DNA of 20,588 nt, from the NCBI GenBank assembly GCA_002371075.1, contig DFFS01000036.1:1-20588 (forward strand). The letters are read 5' to 3'. How positions within the stretch are numbered: the stretch's first letter is position 1; the number at the start of each line of letters is the position of its first letter. Under the pieces are notes generated by a model. The model was not told where the DNA came from. It worked only from the letters and a program-made list of their open reading frames with translations, and ran no database searches. Position numbers and translations under genes: made by a program. This DNA comes from Christensenella sp. UBA3770. GTDB lineage: Bacteria; Bacillota; Clostridia; Christensenellales; CAG-1252. Positions 12,600-20,588 of this stretch are shown here, piece by piece.

Positions 12600-14021
12600 G
12601 GAAAGCAAGTCCATTGAAAACTTTAACCTGCGCAAGCACTCTTCCTTGCCAAGGAGCGCAGCCATTTCGGTAGCGCCGCCGGGGGTGCTTGCCTGCCCTG
12701 TGATGGCAATGCGGAAGGACCAAAGCATTTGCCCTTTCTTCATGCCTGCCTGCTCCGCCGTTGCCACCAAAAGGTCGTGCAACTCTGTCATATCCCAACC
12801 CTCCATCTTTTCAATGGCGGGAAGCGCCGCTTTGATGGCAGAGAGCGCCACGGAGGCGTCCGTCTTCATCTTTTGATGCGTAAAGAGGTTTACGTCGTAC
12901 TCGCCAAACTCCTCCAAAAAGTTTACGAGGGTCGGAATGTCGGAAAGGATCTCCACGCGGGGGATCAAAAGGGGCGCCAACAGCTCGTAGTCATATTTGC
13001 CGCCCACTTTGGAAGCGTCCAAGAAGGGGCGCGCCGCACTGATAAACTCCGGCACGGACATATTTTTGATGTAGCTTGCGTTGAGCCAACGAAGCTTTGC
13101 TTCGTCAAAGATAGCGGGAGAAATGCAAACGCCGTCCACCGAGAAAAGCTTGATCAGGTCGTCCATCGACAGCATCTCCTCGTTGTTTTTGGGGCTCCAA
13201 CCCAACAGCGCGATGTAGTTGACGATGGCTTTGGGCAGGTAGCCTTTTTTGACAAAATCGTCAAAGTTGGCGTCGCCGTAACGCTTGCTGAGCTTGCGCT
13301 CCTTATCCTTCATGATGGGCGGGAGGTGAATGTATTGCGGCCGCTCCCAGCCAAACGCGTCGTAGATCAGGTTGTACTTGGGCGTGCTGGAAAGATATTC
13401 GTTGCCGCGAATGACGTGCGTGATGCCCATCAGGTGGTCGTCCACCACGTTGGCAAAGTTGTAGGTGGGCATGCCGTCGCTCTTCAAAAGCACGGCGTCC
13501 TCCATATCCTTGTACGCCACCGAGATCTCCCCATACACAAGATCGGTGTAGCTGCTTACGCCATCCGTCTCGGGAATGTTTTGCCTGACAACGTAGCTGT
13601 CGCCGCGGGCAAGACGCTCCTGCACTTCCTCCTTGGAGAGGCGCAAGCAACGCTTGTCATACTTTTGCGTGCCGCCGTCCGTCATGTCGCGCCCTTTGCA
13701 GAAGCAGTAATACGCGCCGCCCTTTGCGATCAACTCTTCGGCATACTTTTTGTAGATATCCTTGCGCTGACTTTGCACGTAGGGATAGCCGCCCACTTCC
13801 TTGCCGGGGCCCTCGTCGTAATCGATTCCCGCTTCCCTAAGGGTGTTAAAGATCACGTCCACCGCCCCTTCGACGTAGCGGCCTTGGTCGGTGTCTTCGA
13901 TCCTGATGATAAACTTGCCGCCGTTTGCTCTTGCGTAAAGATAGGCGTACAGCGCGGTGCGCAAGTTGCCGATGTGCATAAAGCCCGTGGGGCTGGGTGC
14001 GAATCTTGTTCTGACTTCCAT
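12594..14021 (-). CDS. gltX: Glutamyl-tRNA synthetase
   Basis: This 475-residue class I synthetase charges tRNA-Glu (and in many Firmicutes also tRNA-Gln, as the first step of the indirect Gln route). The N-terminus RTRFAPSPTGFMHIGNLRTALY contains the HIGH signature as HIGN (residues 16-19), followed by RIEDTDQ. KLSKR near residue 242 is the KMSKS loop, and LLGWSPKNNEE follows it. A cysteine cluster (YYCFCKG...KRC) lies where zinc-binding forms of the enzyme have theirs. GGAGGA sits seven bases upstream of the ATG at 14021. It is probably transcribed alone from the promoter at 14043-14071 and ends at the hairpin overlapping its stop codon. Confidence 0.96.
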   Translation of the reverse strand: MEVRTRFAPSPTGFMHIGNLRTALYAYLYARANGGKFIIRIEDTDQGRYVEGAVDVIFNTLREAGIDYDEGPGKEVGGYPYVQSQRKDIYKKYAEELIAKGGAYYCFCKGRDMTDGGTQKYDKRCLRLSKEEVQERLARGDSYVVRQNIPETDGVSSYTDLVYGEISVAYKDMEDAVLLKSDGMPTYNFANVVDDHLMGITHVIRGNEYLSSTPKYNLIYDAFGWERPQYIHLPPIMKDKERKLSKRYGDANFDDFVKKGYLPKAIVNYIALLGWSPKNNEEMLSMDDLIKLFSVDGVCISPAIFDEAKLRWLNASYIKNMSVPEFISAARPFLDASKVGGKYDYELLAPLLIPRVEILSDIPTLVNFLEEFGEYDVNLFTHQKMKTDASVALSAIKAALPAIEKMEGWDMTELHDLLVATAEQAGMKKGQMLWSFRIAITGQASTPGGATEMAALLGKEECLRRLKFSMDLLSK

Positions 14022-14042
14022 TTCGTTGTCCTCCGAATTAAA

Positions 14043-14071
14043 AGTATATCCTATTTGCCGTTTGTTAGCAA
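14043..14071 (-). promoter_or_regulatory. Promoter for gltX
   Basis: On the reverse strand TTGCTA (14071-14066) and TATACT (14048-14043) are 17 bases apart, about 20 bases upstream of the gltX start. Only 76 bases separate gltX from the preceding gene. Confidence 0.6.
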
Positions 14072-14075
14072 CCGT

Positions 14076-14094
14076 TTGCCCTTAAAAAGGGCAA
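14076..14094 (-). other. Hairpin after the large lipoprotein gene
   Basis: TTGCCCTT and AAGGGCAA form an 8-bp stem with a three-base loop, four bases after the lipoprotein stop codon. No T-run follows, so termination may be weak and some read-through into gltX is possible. Confidence 0.4.
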
Positions 14095-14097
14095 GCG

Positions 14098-17000
14098 TTA
14101 TCCGATCGTTTCCATGACCTTTTTCCTGACGCAATATGCCCAACGTGTGTATCCTGCGGCGTTGAGGTGCATCGTATCGGAGAAAGAGGATTGATAGGGT
14201 TTGTTTGCGGAATACCCGTTGTTGATCACGCCGTCGATCTGCACGACGTCCAGGTAATCAAGCCCCGCCGCATAGTCCGTGACGTTGCCGTTAAGCGTGG
14301 TGACGTAGTCCGCTTTGACATCCGTGTTGGGCACGTAATTGATCAAAGTGTACAGGATCTTTGCGTGCGGCAACGCGGTGTGTATTTGCGTAAACAGGGT
14401 TTGCAGGTTTGCGTACGTTGCCGCCGGCGTCGCCCCCTCCTTGAGGTCGTTGACGCCGATAAACAGCACGATCACGCTTGGGTTCAGCGGGAAGATCAAG
14501 CGCTCCGCCAAACAAGCACCGTCGCCGCTGCTGATCCAATCCACCGTTCTGGTGCCGCCGATACCGACGTCCGCCGCGGGATAATCCTTCATGTCCTGCC
14601 CAAAGGTCACCCACTTTTCCATAGAAGAGGAACCGCCGAACAAAACGCCGTGTGCGCCTACGTTATACGTAAAGGTGGAATCGGCTGCGACCTTGTAGTT
14701 GACGTTGTCCTTCTGGTTGTTGACCTTTAGGTCATTCCCCGTGGTTTGCTCCACCGTGATCTCCGCGCTGTAATAGGTTTGATCATAGACGTACGCCAAA
14801 TGGATCTTGTTTGAAGAGTACGTTGCGGAAAGGATCGTCATGCCGCCGCCGATATACGAGAAGAGCGGCGATACGTCACCCGCAAACGCCCCTAAGCGCG
14901 TGACCTCCTCCTTGTACAGGATCAGGTTGGAAGTCCCTACCAGTTCCTTGCCGAACAACTTGACGGAACGCGCGGGCGACGTGTCCTGCGGGACGGTGTA
15001 CGCAGACAATTTTGCAGCGTTGTTTTGATAGACCGCAGCGTACTCGATCTTGACGTTTTTAACGTTGACGGAGGCGTCGCCGCTTGTCGTGACCACTTCT
15101 ATCTTGTACGACTTGACCTTTGCTTTGGCAAAGATGATGCGGTAATTGGTGTAGCTTTGGTTGGGCTCCATCAGGAAGGTGCCCTGCGCAACGAGCGCCG
15201 CCTTGCCGTTTACCGTACTGCCAAGCAGGGAGACCGTGACCGTCGCATGACCGGACGATTTGTTTTCCAAATAGAACAGTGCGGTGTTGGCGTCCCCCGC
15301 GGTGGGCAAAGTCACGGTATCCGACGCGCCGTGATTGACAAATTTTTGATCCGCAAAATCCTTTGTGTAAGAGAGGTTGGAGCCGGACAGCGGGTCTTTG
15401 TAGCACAGATAGACGTCGTCAACGTAGAAGTAGCTGTATTTGCCCTCGTCGTTGTCCGCATAGAGCAGGAACCAAACCTCCGCAACTTCGATCGGGTCAA
15501 AGAACGCGTAGCACAAGTCGGAAAGCACTTTGTCGTCATAGCTTGTCTTTTGGATCGTAGCGGAACTGTTGGGGGTGCCCGCCATAAAGTGGAAGACGCC
15601 GGACGTATCCTTTAGCAGGATCTTGTACAAAATGGTCTTTGCGTCCGTCCAATAGTTGCCGGCGCGCAAGCTCAGATAATTTGCCACGCCGATGCCGCCC
15701 GTCGGATGATAAACGTAGCGCAACGTGTTTTTCCCTGCGACCATGTTGACGATCTTGTTGCCGTTTCCGTCCTTTTTGGCATACATTTGTCCGGTGACCG
15801 TTGCGCCCGTGCCGTGGTTGTATTGCGTCCAAGCGTCGCTTACGTACGCCGCCCCCTCGGTGCCATCGTCAAAGGTCAGGTTGGTTGCGGCTTGCTCGAT
15901 GGTTTTGGACCTTGACTTTTCGGCGCTGCCGTAATAATAAATGCCCTTCTCCGCGTCATAGCCGCCCGTCGCCTTGACAGAAACCGTCTTGGTGCCCGCA
16001 CTAAGCGACGTCAACGTACGGCTGCAAAGCGTGGTTGCGGCGTAACTGCCGCTGCCCTCCTTGACTTCCACCGTCTTTGCGTTTGCCGTCCAAGAGGCGG
16101 TGAGCCCCTTAAAGGTGACTTCAGACAACGTGACCGCCGCGGTGTAATAGCCGACCTGATCGGAGAAATCCCCGTCCACGTACGCCGAGTCATCGCTTGC
16201 AAGTGCCTTGACGCGAAGCGAATGCGCGCCCGTCGCGGTGCTGTAAGCAAGGGAGGTCACGTTGCCGAGAGACCCCGTTTCCGAAGTGTATCCCGACGCG
16301 CCCGTTACCGCGCTCCAAGTAATGCCGTTTGCCGCCTTTTGCAAAACGGGTGTTCCGAGCTTTGCCACGGTGACGGTCGCGGATTTTGTGATATCCGTCA
16401 AAGCGTAATAGTACACGCCGGCTGCATAAGCGGGATAAGCGTCCACGCGGACCGTATAGGAACCGAGCGTCCTCGGCACGCCTGCGTAAACGTACGCGCT
16501 CGGGTGCGTGAGATCCGAACAATCGGACAAGGTGCCTTGCGAAACGTCGTCCTTGTAAACGGTGACCGCACTTTCCGGCGCGCTTACGGTAAAGGAAACC
16601 TTCCTGCCCGTCACCGACAGATCGGAAAGCGCGAGTGCGCGCGTTTCATAACCGAACTCCACGATGGCGCTTGACAGATACGTCCCGCCCGTTGAGATCG
16701 CCTGCACGTAAAACTTGTGCTGACCGACCCCCGTTTTCAAAGCGATGTGATCCACGCCCTCGCACTCCGACCAATCGGAGTCGTCCTCTTTGATCATATA
16801 ATGATGCGCGTGAGAAATGCTGTTCCAGGTGATCTCGTTAAGCTGCGTGACCCGCACGACGGGAGAAGCAAGCGCGTTGACCGTAATGGTCGCGCTGTCC
16901 GTCAAAGTGGACCCCACGTAATAAACGTGATCGGCATAGCCGGACGTTACGGTAACGGTAAGATCATAGTCGCCCGAAACCTGCGGGCAAACGTACGAAT

Positions 17001-19716
17001 ACGTTCCGTCGGAATAAGCGTATTCCGCCGCCTCTCCGTTGACCGTGAGCGTAATGCTTTTGCCCGTGCCCTGCCACGTTGCGGTAAGCCCGCTTGTGGC
17101 AATGCCGCCGAGCGTGGGGGACGCCGTCCTGTAACTGAACACGGCGGTGGCTGTCTCCGTTTCTCCTCTGACGCCTCTGACGGCGATGGTGTGATCGCCG
17201 CTTGTGTCGGAAAAGCCGACGGCAAAAGACTTTTCGTATTTGATCCAATCGTCGTCATCATCCACACTGACCTCGTAGTAATCGATGCCATCCGAGACCT
17301 CCCAAACGACGTATTCCCCGCTGACCGAAAGGACGGGAGCGGAGGGGATCACCAACGAAGATTCCGTCACCTCTACCTTGTTTTGGTCAAAGAACTTGTG
17401 GCAAACGGAACATTCATAGTGCGCGAGCATGCCATCCTTCTCCGTCGTGGCGGGCACCTCCTCGATCAAATTGCCGTAAGTGTGACCCGCGGGGATAGAA
17501 AGGGACTCTTGTGTGACTTGCTGCTTATCCGTGTTAAAGATCCTGTGGCAGACCGAGCACTCGTAATGCGCGGCGACGCCGTCAGCGGTGCAGGTTGCCG
17601 AAACCTCCCCGATCAAATCCCCGTAGGCGTGATCGGCGATCGGCACGATCTCCTGCGCGACAAGCGTCTTATGACAAACGGAACAGTGGCTGCCCTCCGT
17701 CAAGCCGGTGTTCTGACAGGTGGCAGGGGCCGCGGGATCAACAACGACGGTGTGCCCCGTTGCCGCGATGACTACGTCTTCCGCCGCGATCTCGTGTTTG
17801 GTTTGGTCAAAGTACTTATGGCAAACGGAACATTGATAATGGGCTACGTTGCCCGCCGTTTCACAACCGGGGTCGAGCGCCGCAACGATGCTGCCGTACG
17901 CGTGGCCCTCCGCCGAGATGACCAGTTGCCCCGCCGTGACCGCCGCCTTGTCCTCGTCGAAAAGTTTGTGACAGACCGAACACTCGTAATAAGCGGCTTT
18001 GCCGTCCTCCGTACAAGTGGCGGGGATCGCGGGGATCAGGTCGCCGTAGGCATGCCCAAGGGGCGAGGTAGCTTCCCGATCAACAAGGGTCACGCCGCAA
18101 ACGGAGCAGTGTTTCCCTTGCGTCAAGCCGCCCTCTTCGCAGGTGGCGGAGACCGCTTCGTCGATGGCTTCCGTATGCCCCGTTGCGGGAATGACAAGAG
18201 ACAAGAGCGCCTGTTTGTCTTCGTCAAAATACCCGCCGCACTTGGCGCAATGGTAGTAGCCGCGCGTGCCGTCCTCCGTGCAGGTGGCCGGGCTTTCCGC
18301 CACCCAGTCGCCGTAATCGTGGCCATAGGGGATCACCACGTCCTCCGCGGCGATCCACTCTTTGTTTTGATCAAACAAATTGTGGCAAACGGAACACTCG
18401 TAATACGCGACGTTGCCTTGGCTGTCGCAGGTGGCGGGGGTAGCGGGGATCAAGTCGCCGTACGTGTGCTCCGTGGTGGGAAGGACCTCCTGCGCGAGAA
18501 GGACGTTGTTGCAGACGGAGCAGTGCTTGCCCTCCGTCAGACCCGTCTTCGTGCAAGTGGGCTCCACCGCTTCGTCGACGACTTCCGTATGACCCGTTGC
18601 GGGAACGACTACGTCGTCGCGCTCCACCACCGCCTTTTGCTCGTCAAAATTCGTTTTGCAAACCGAGCATTGATAGTGCGCGTGACAACCTGCCTCTTCA
18701 CACGCGGCGGGTGTTTCGGGGATAAGATCGCCGTAAACGTGCCCGACGGAAGCGATCGTCAGATCCGCAAAAGCGACGATCTCCTTGTTTTGATTAAAAT
18801 ACTCTTCGCAAACGGAACATTGATAAAACGCGATCCTGCCGTCCGCCTCGCAGGTGACGGGGATCTCCGGCGTCAAATTGCCATAGACGTGCCCTGCGGG
18901 AAGAAGCAAGTCGGAAGCGGTGACTTCTGCCTTGTTCTCATCAAACAACTTGTCGCAAACAGAACATTGATAGTGCGCGCTTTGCCCGGCCTCCGTACAA
19001 GTGGCGGGGGTCTCGGGGATCAGGGCGCCGTAGGTATGCTCCGACCGTGACAAACGGGAGGGCGTAACGAGCACCTCCCCACAGACGGCGCAACGCTTGC
19101 CCTCCGTCCACCCGTAGGAAAGACAGGTGGCAGGGACGGCGGCGTCGGTAATTTCGGTGTGCCCTTTTGCCGCTAAAACGAGGGCATCCGCCGCAACTTC
19201 CGTCTTGACCCCGTTTTTCAAAACAAAAAGCTTGTGACAAACGGTACATTCGGTGTGCGCCGCTTTGCCCGTCGTCACGCAGCCCGCCTCCACGGCGGCA
19301 ACCGCTTTTTCGGTGTGCCCCTTGGGTGGGATCACCAGATCCGACTCTTCCTTTTGGACCTTTTTCTTGTCAAAATACAACCCGCACTCGGCACAAACGT
19401 AGTGGGCGTAAAAACCGCTCCCCTCGCAGGTGGCGGGGACTTCCCCGATCAAACGACCGTACGTGTGGATATGCTCGCTGCTTGTGTTGCCGCCTTGATT
19501 GCCCGTCCCCTCTTGCTTGTCCGCTTCGTTTTGCGCGGGAGTTTCGGAAGACGCCGACTCTTCAGCCTTGTTTTCGGACGTTTGCTCCGCGCCGTTTTCC
19601 GTCGTGGTTGACGGCAAAGTCCAATCGCCGCAGGCGGAGAGCACAAACGCAAAGAGAGCGACCAACACAACGATCAGCACAAAAAGCAAAGCTCTTTTGT
19701 TTGTCAAGCGGTTCAT
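14098..19716 (-). CDS. Giant lipoprotein: 15 Cys-containing repeats, Ig-like modules, C-terminal SGNH hydrolase
   Basis: This is a protein of about 1,872 residues. A lipoprotein signal peptide ends in the lipobox LSAC (Cys29), so it should be anchored on the outer face of the membrane. A Glu/Ser/Thr-rich linker (30-82) is followed by 15 repeats (about 85-795) of two lengths, typically PATCTEDGKAAYYECSVCHK..F, each with a single Cys and then a CxxC. Residues about 795-1270 are Ig/Fn3-like strand modules, and about 1275-1690 hold one or more carbohydrate-binding-like jelly-roll regions (LTFDDGTEG, YFYVDDVYL). The end is an SGNH/GDSL hydrolase: GGSSSMEKW (near 1696, catalytic Ser), GIGGTRT, FIGVNDL (near 1753) and DTMHLN (near 1846, Asp-His). 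A surface esterase/deacetylase acting on glycans is likely; the substrate is unknown. The ATG at 19716 follows GGAGG; an in-frame TTG at 19728 is rejected. Confidence 0.88.
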   Translation of the reverse strand: MNRLTNKRALLFVLIVVLVALFAFVLSACGDWTLPSTTTENGAEQTSENKAEESASSETPAQNEADKQEGTGNQGGNTSSEHIHTYGRLIGEVPATCEGSGFYAHYVCAECGLYFDKKKVQKEESDLVIPPKGHTEKAVAAVEAGCVTTGKAAHTECTVCHKLFVLKNGVKTEVAADALVLAAKGHTEITDAAVPATCLSYGWTEGKRCAVCGEVLVTPSRLSRSEHTYGALIPETPATCTEAGQSAHYQCSVCDKLFDENKAEVTASDLLLPAGHVYGNLTPEIPVTCEADGRIAFYQCSVCEEYFNQNKEIVAFADLTIASVGHVYGDLIPETPAACEEAGCHAHYQCSVCKTNFDEQKAVVERDDVVVPATGHTEVVDEAVEPTCTKTGLTEGKHCSVCNNVLLAQEVLPTTEHTYGDLIPATPATCDSQGNVAYYECSVCHNLFDQNKEWIAAEDVVIPYGHDYGDWVAESPATCTEDGTRGYYHCAKCGGYFDEDKQALLSLVIPATGHTEAIDEAVSATCEEGGLTQGKHCSVCGVTLVDREATSPLGHAYGDLIPAIPATCTEDGKAAYYECSVCHKLFDEDKAAVTAGQLVISAEGHAYGSIVAALDPGCETAGNVAHYQCSVCHKYFDQTKHEIAAEDVVIAATGHTVVVDPAAPATCQNTGLTEGSHCSVCHKTLVAQEIVPIADHAYGDLIGEVSATCTADGVAAHYECSVCHRIFNTDKQQVTQESLSIPAGHTYGNLIEEVPATTEKDGMLAHYECSVCHKFFDQNKVEVTESSLVIPSAPVLSVSGEYVVWEVSDGIDYYEVSVDDDDDWIKYEKSFAVGFSDTSGDHTIAVRGVRGETETATAVFSYRTASPTLGGIATSGLTATWQGTGKSITLTVNGEAAEYAYSDGTYSYVCPQVSGDYDLTVTVTSGYADHVYYVGSTLTDSATITVNALASPVVRVTQLNEITWNSISHAHHYMIKEDDSDWSECEGVDHIALKTGVGQHKFYVQAISTGGTYLSSAIVEFGYETRALALSDLSVTGRKVSFTVSAPESAVTVYKDDVSQGTLSDCSDLTHPSAYVYAGVPRTLGSYTVRVDAYPAYAAGVYYYALTDITKSATVTVAKLGTPVLQKAANGITWSAVTGASGYTSETGSLGNVTSLAYSTATGAHSLRVKALASDDSAYVDGDFSDQVGYYTAAVTLSEVTFKGLTASWTANAKTVEVKEGSGSYAATTLCSRTLTSLSAGTKTVSVKATGGYDAEKGIYYYGSAEKSRSKTIEQAATNLTFDDGTEGAAYVSDAWTQYNHGTGATVTGQMYAKKDGNGNKIVNMVAGKNTLRYVYHPTGGIGVANYLSLRAGNYWTDAKTILYKILLKDTSGVFHFMAGTPNSSATIQKTSYDDKVLSDLCYAFFDPIEVAEVWFLLYADNDEGKYSYFYVDDVYLCYKDPLSGSNLSYTKDFADQKFVNHGASDTVTLPTAGDANTALFYLENKSSGHATVTVSLLGSTVNGKAALVAQGTFLMEPNQSYTNYRIIFAKAKVKSYKIEVVTTSGDASVNVKNVKIEYAAVYQNNAAKLSAYTVPQDTSPARSVKLFGKELVGTSNLILYKEEVTRLGAFAGDVSPLFSYIGGGMTILSATYSSNKIHLAYVYDQTYYSAEITVEQTTGNDLKVNNQKDNVNYKVAADSTFTYNVGAHGVLFGGSSSMEKWVTFGQDMKDYPAADVGIGGTRTVDWISSGDGACLAERLIFPLNPSVIVLFIGVNDLKEGATPAATYANLQTLFTQIHTALPHAKILYTLINYVPNTDVKADYVTTLNGNVTDYAAGLDYLDVVQIDGVINNGYSANKPYQSSFSDTMHLNAAGYTRWAYCVRKKVMETIG

Positions 19717-19744
19717 TTTCGCCTCCAAAAAATACAGTATTGAA

Positions 19745-19774
19745 ATTATACTTTATTTTGCTTTCTTTTGTCAA
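19745..19774 (-). promoter_or_regulatory. Promoter for the large lipoprotein gene
   Basis: On the reverse strand TTGACA (19774-19769) and TATAAT (19750-19745) are 18 bases apart, both perfect, about 30 bases upstream of the ATG at 19716. Confidence 0.85.
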
Positions 19775-19777
19775 GGT

Positions 19778-19795
19778 GTGGTGACTTGTCACCAC
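19778..19795. promoter_or_regulatory. Perfect inverted repeat just upstream of the lipoprotein promoter
   Basis: GTGGTGAC-TT-GTCACCAC is a perfect 8-bp palindrome with a two-base centre, three bases from the -35 box. The two-base centre is too short for a good RNA hairpin, so a protein-binding site (operator or activator site) is more likely than a terminator. Confidence 0.5.
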
Positions 19796-19812
19796 AAAAG
19801 GCGCAAAGAAAC

Positions 19813-19846
19813 AAAAAAAAGAGGAGGCGCGGTGCCTCCCCTCAAA
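19813..19846 (-). terminator. Terminator of lysS
   Basis: Read leftward, GGAGGC and GCCTCC pair around ACCGC, with G/C-rich flanks, followed by a run of T's (near 19820-19813). It lies about 15 bases after the lysS stop codon. Confidence 0.82.
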
Positions 19847-19856
19847 AAACGGTTTT

Positions 19857-20588
19857 TTACTTCTTTTCCGGCTTCATCGTCGGGAACAACAACACGTCGC
19901 GGATCGAACGGGAATCCGTTAAGAACATGACCATCCTGTCAATGCCGATGCCCAAGCCGCCTGTCGGAGGCATGCCGTACTCCAATGCGGTGCAGAAATC
20001 CTCGTCGTAGGGTTGCGCTTCCTCGTCGCCCTTTGCTTTTGCCGCCATTTGCGCCTCAAAACGCTTTCTTTGATCCAACGGATCGTTGAGCTCGCTAAAC
20101 GCGTTGCCGCCTTCGGAGGCAAAAATAAAGAACTCAAAGCGCTCGGTCAAGCGGAGATCGGAGGGCTTTCTCTTGGCAAGCGGACTGACTTCCACGGGGT
20201 AATCGGTGATGAACACCGGCCCCATCAGCTTCTCCTCCACAAAGGCGTCGAAAATGTTGTAAAGCGCATTGCCCCAAGAGGTGTCGGACGGCATATCCAG
20301 CCCCATCTTGTTGCCGCGTTCGATCAACGTATCCAGCGGATCGTTGTCAAAATCCAATCCGGTGTACTTCTTGACGGCTTCCACCATCGTAAGCCTCTCC
20401 CACGGGGTTTGCAAATGCAATTCCTGCCCTTGATAGACAAGGTCCAACGAGCCGTTGACCTTCATCGCCGCGGCGGTGTAAAGCTCCTCCGTAATACGCA
20501 TCATCTCGTGATAGTCGACGTACGCCTGATAGAGCTCGATCGTGGTGAACTCGGGGTTGTGCTTGGTGTCCATGCCCTCGTTGCGGAA
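19857..20588 (-). CDS. lysS: Lysyl-tRNA synthetase (class II), C-terminal part; runs off the window
   Basis: About 244 residues of a class II synthetase are present; the N-terminal anticodon-binding OB-fold and motif 1 lie to the right of the window. Motif 2 is visible at the edge as FRNEGMDTKHNPEFTTIELYQ, and motif 3 as GGLGIGIDRMVMFLT near the end. The LysRS-specific VFITDYPVEVSPLAKRK and GGNAFSELNDPLDQ lie between them. The protein ends in SIRDVLLFPTMKP, which is typical of bacterial LysS. The ATG at 20573 is internal, not the start. The gene is closed by the hairpin terminator at 19813-19846. Confidence 0.97.
   Translation of the reverse strand, partial: FRNEGMDTKHNPEFTTIELYQAYVDYHEMMRITEELYTAAAMKVNGSLDLVYQGQELHLQTPWERLTMVEAVKKYTGLDFDNDPLDTLIERGNKMGLDMPSDTSWGNALYNIFDAFVEEKLMGPVFITDYPVEVSPLAKRKPSDLRLTERFEFFIFASEGGNAFSELNDPLDQRKRFEAQMAAKAKGDEEAQPYDEDFCTALEYGMPPTGGLGIGIDRMVMFLTDSRSIRDVLLFPTMKPEKK

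Noticed and set aside
12729..14117. 462-codon plus-strand open frame
   Set aside because: Antisense to gltX, with no start signal.
16717..19050. 777-codon plus-strand open frame with internal repeats
   Set aside because: Its periodicity is the mirror of the Cys-repeat lipoprotein on the other strand.

Overview
The window reads as chromosomal DNA of an anaerobic, low-to-mid GC Gram-positive bacterium, most likely a gut-type member of the Clostridia (order not determinable from this sequence). Reasons: strong GGAGG-type ribosome binding sites, sigma-A promoters, a lipobox lipoprotein, Listeria-Bacteroides (InlB-type) repeats joined to a DUF6273-like domain, a split cobalamin methionine synthase, and short hairpin arrays between genes. 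No rRNA, tRNA, CRISPR array, insertion sequence or phage gene was seen.

Layout. 1-275: the 5' part of rpsJ (ribosomal protein S10), reading left out of the window, with its own promoter and a structured leader of about 200 nt. 638-3172: a rightward pair encoding a membrane-anchored InlB-repeat/DUF6273-like protein and a YhhN-family (lysoplasmalogenase-like) membrane protein. 3173-3842: a gene-free stretch with two full copies and one half copy of a structured repeat of about 120 nt, plus orphan terminators. 3843-7406: a leftward operon of a PH-like membrane protein with a long Glu/Pro/Ala-rich tail, tmk, and a COG2509-type FAD-dependent oxidoreductase. 7478-8048: a divergent intergenic region with a tandem hairpin array, a second hairpin repeat and an operator-like inverted repeat. 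8049-12347: the rightward methionine/one-carbon operon metF, a separate MetH reactivation-domain gene, metH lacking that domain, and an AT-rich two-helix membrane protein gene. 12452-12599: a second hairpin array and a shared bidirectional terminator. 12594-14021: gltX (leftward). 14098-19716: a leftward gene for a lipoprotein of about 1,870 residues with 15 cysteine-containing repeats, Ig-like modules and a C-terminal SGNH hydrolase. 19857-20588: the 3' part of lysS (leftward).

Functionally the window mixes core information genes (rpsJ, tmk, gltX, lysS) and a complete methyl-transfer module: MetF makes 5-methyl-THF, MetH uses it to methylate homocysteine, and the separate protein probably reactivates the cobalamin. 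Two cell-surface proteins are added to this. The least explained signal is the structured repeat family at 3173-3842. Its two full copies keep the same fold with different arm sequences, and each starts at, or one base after, the stop codon of the gene before it.
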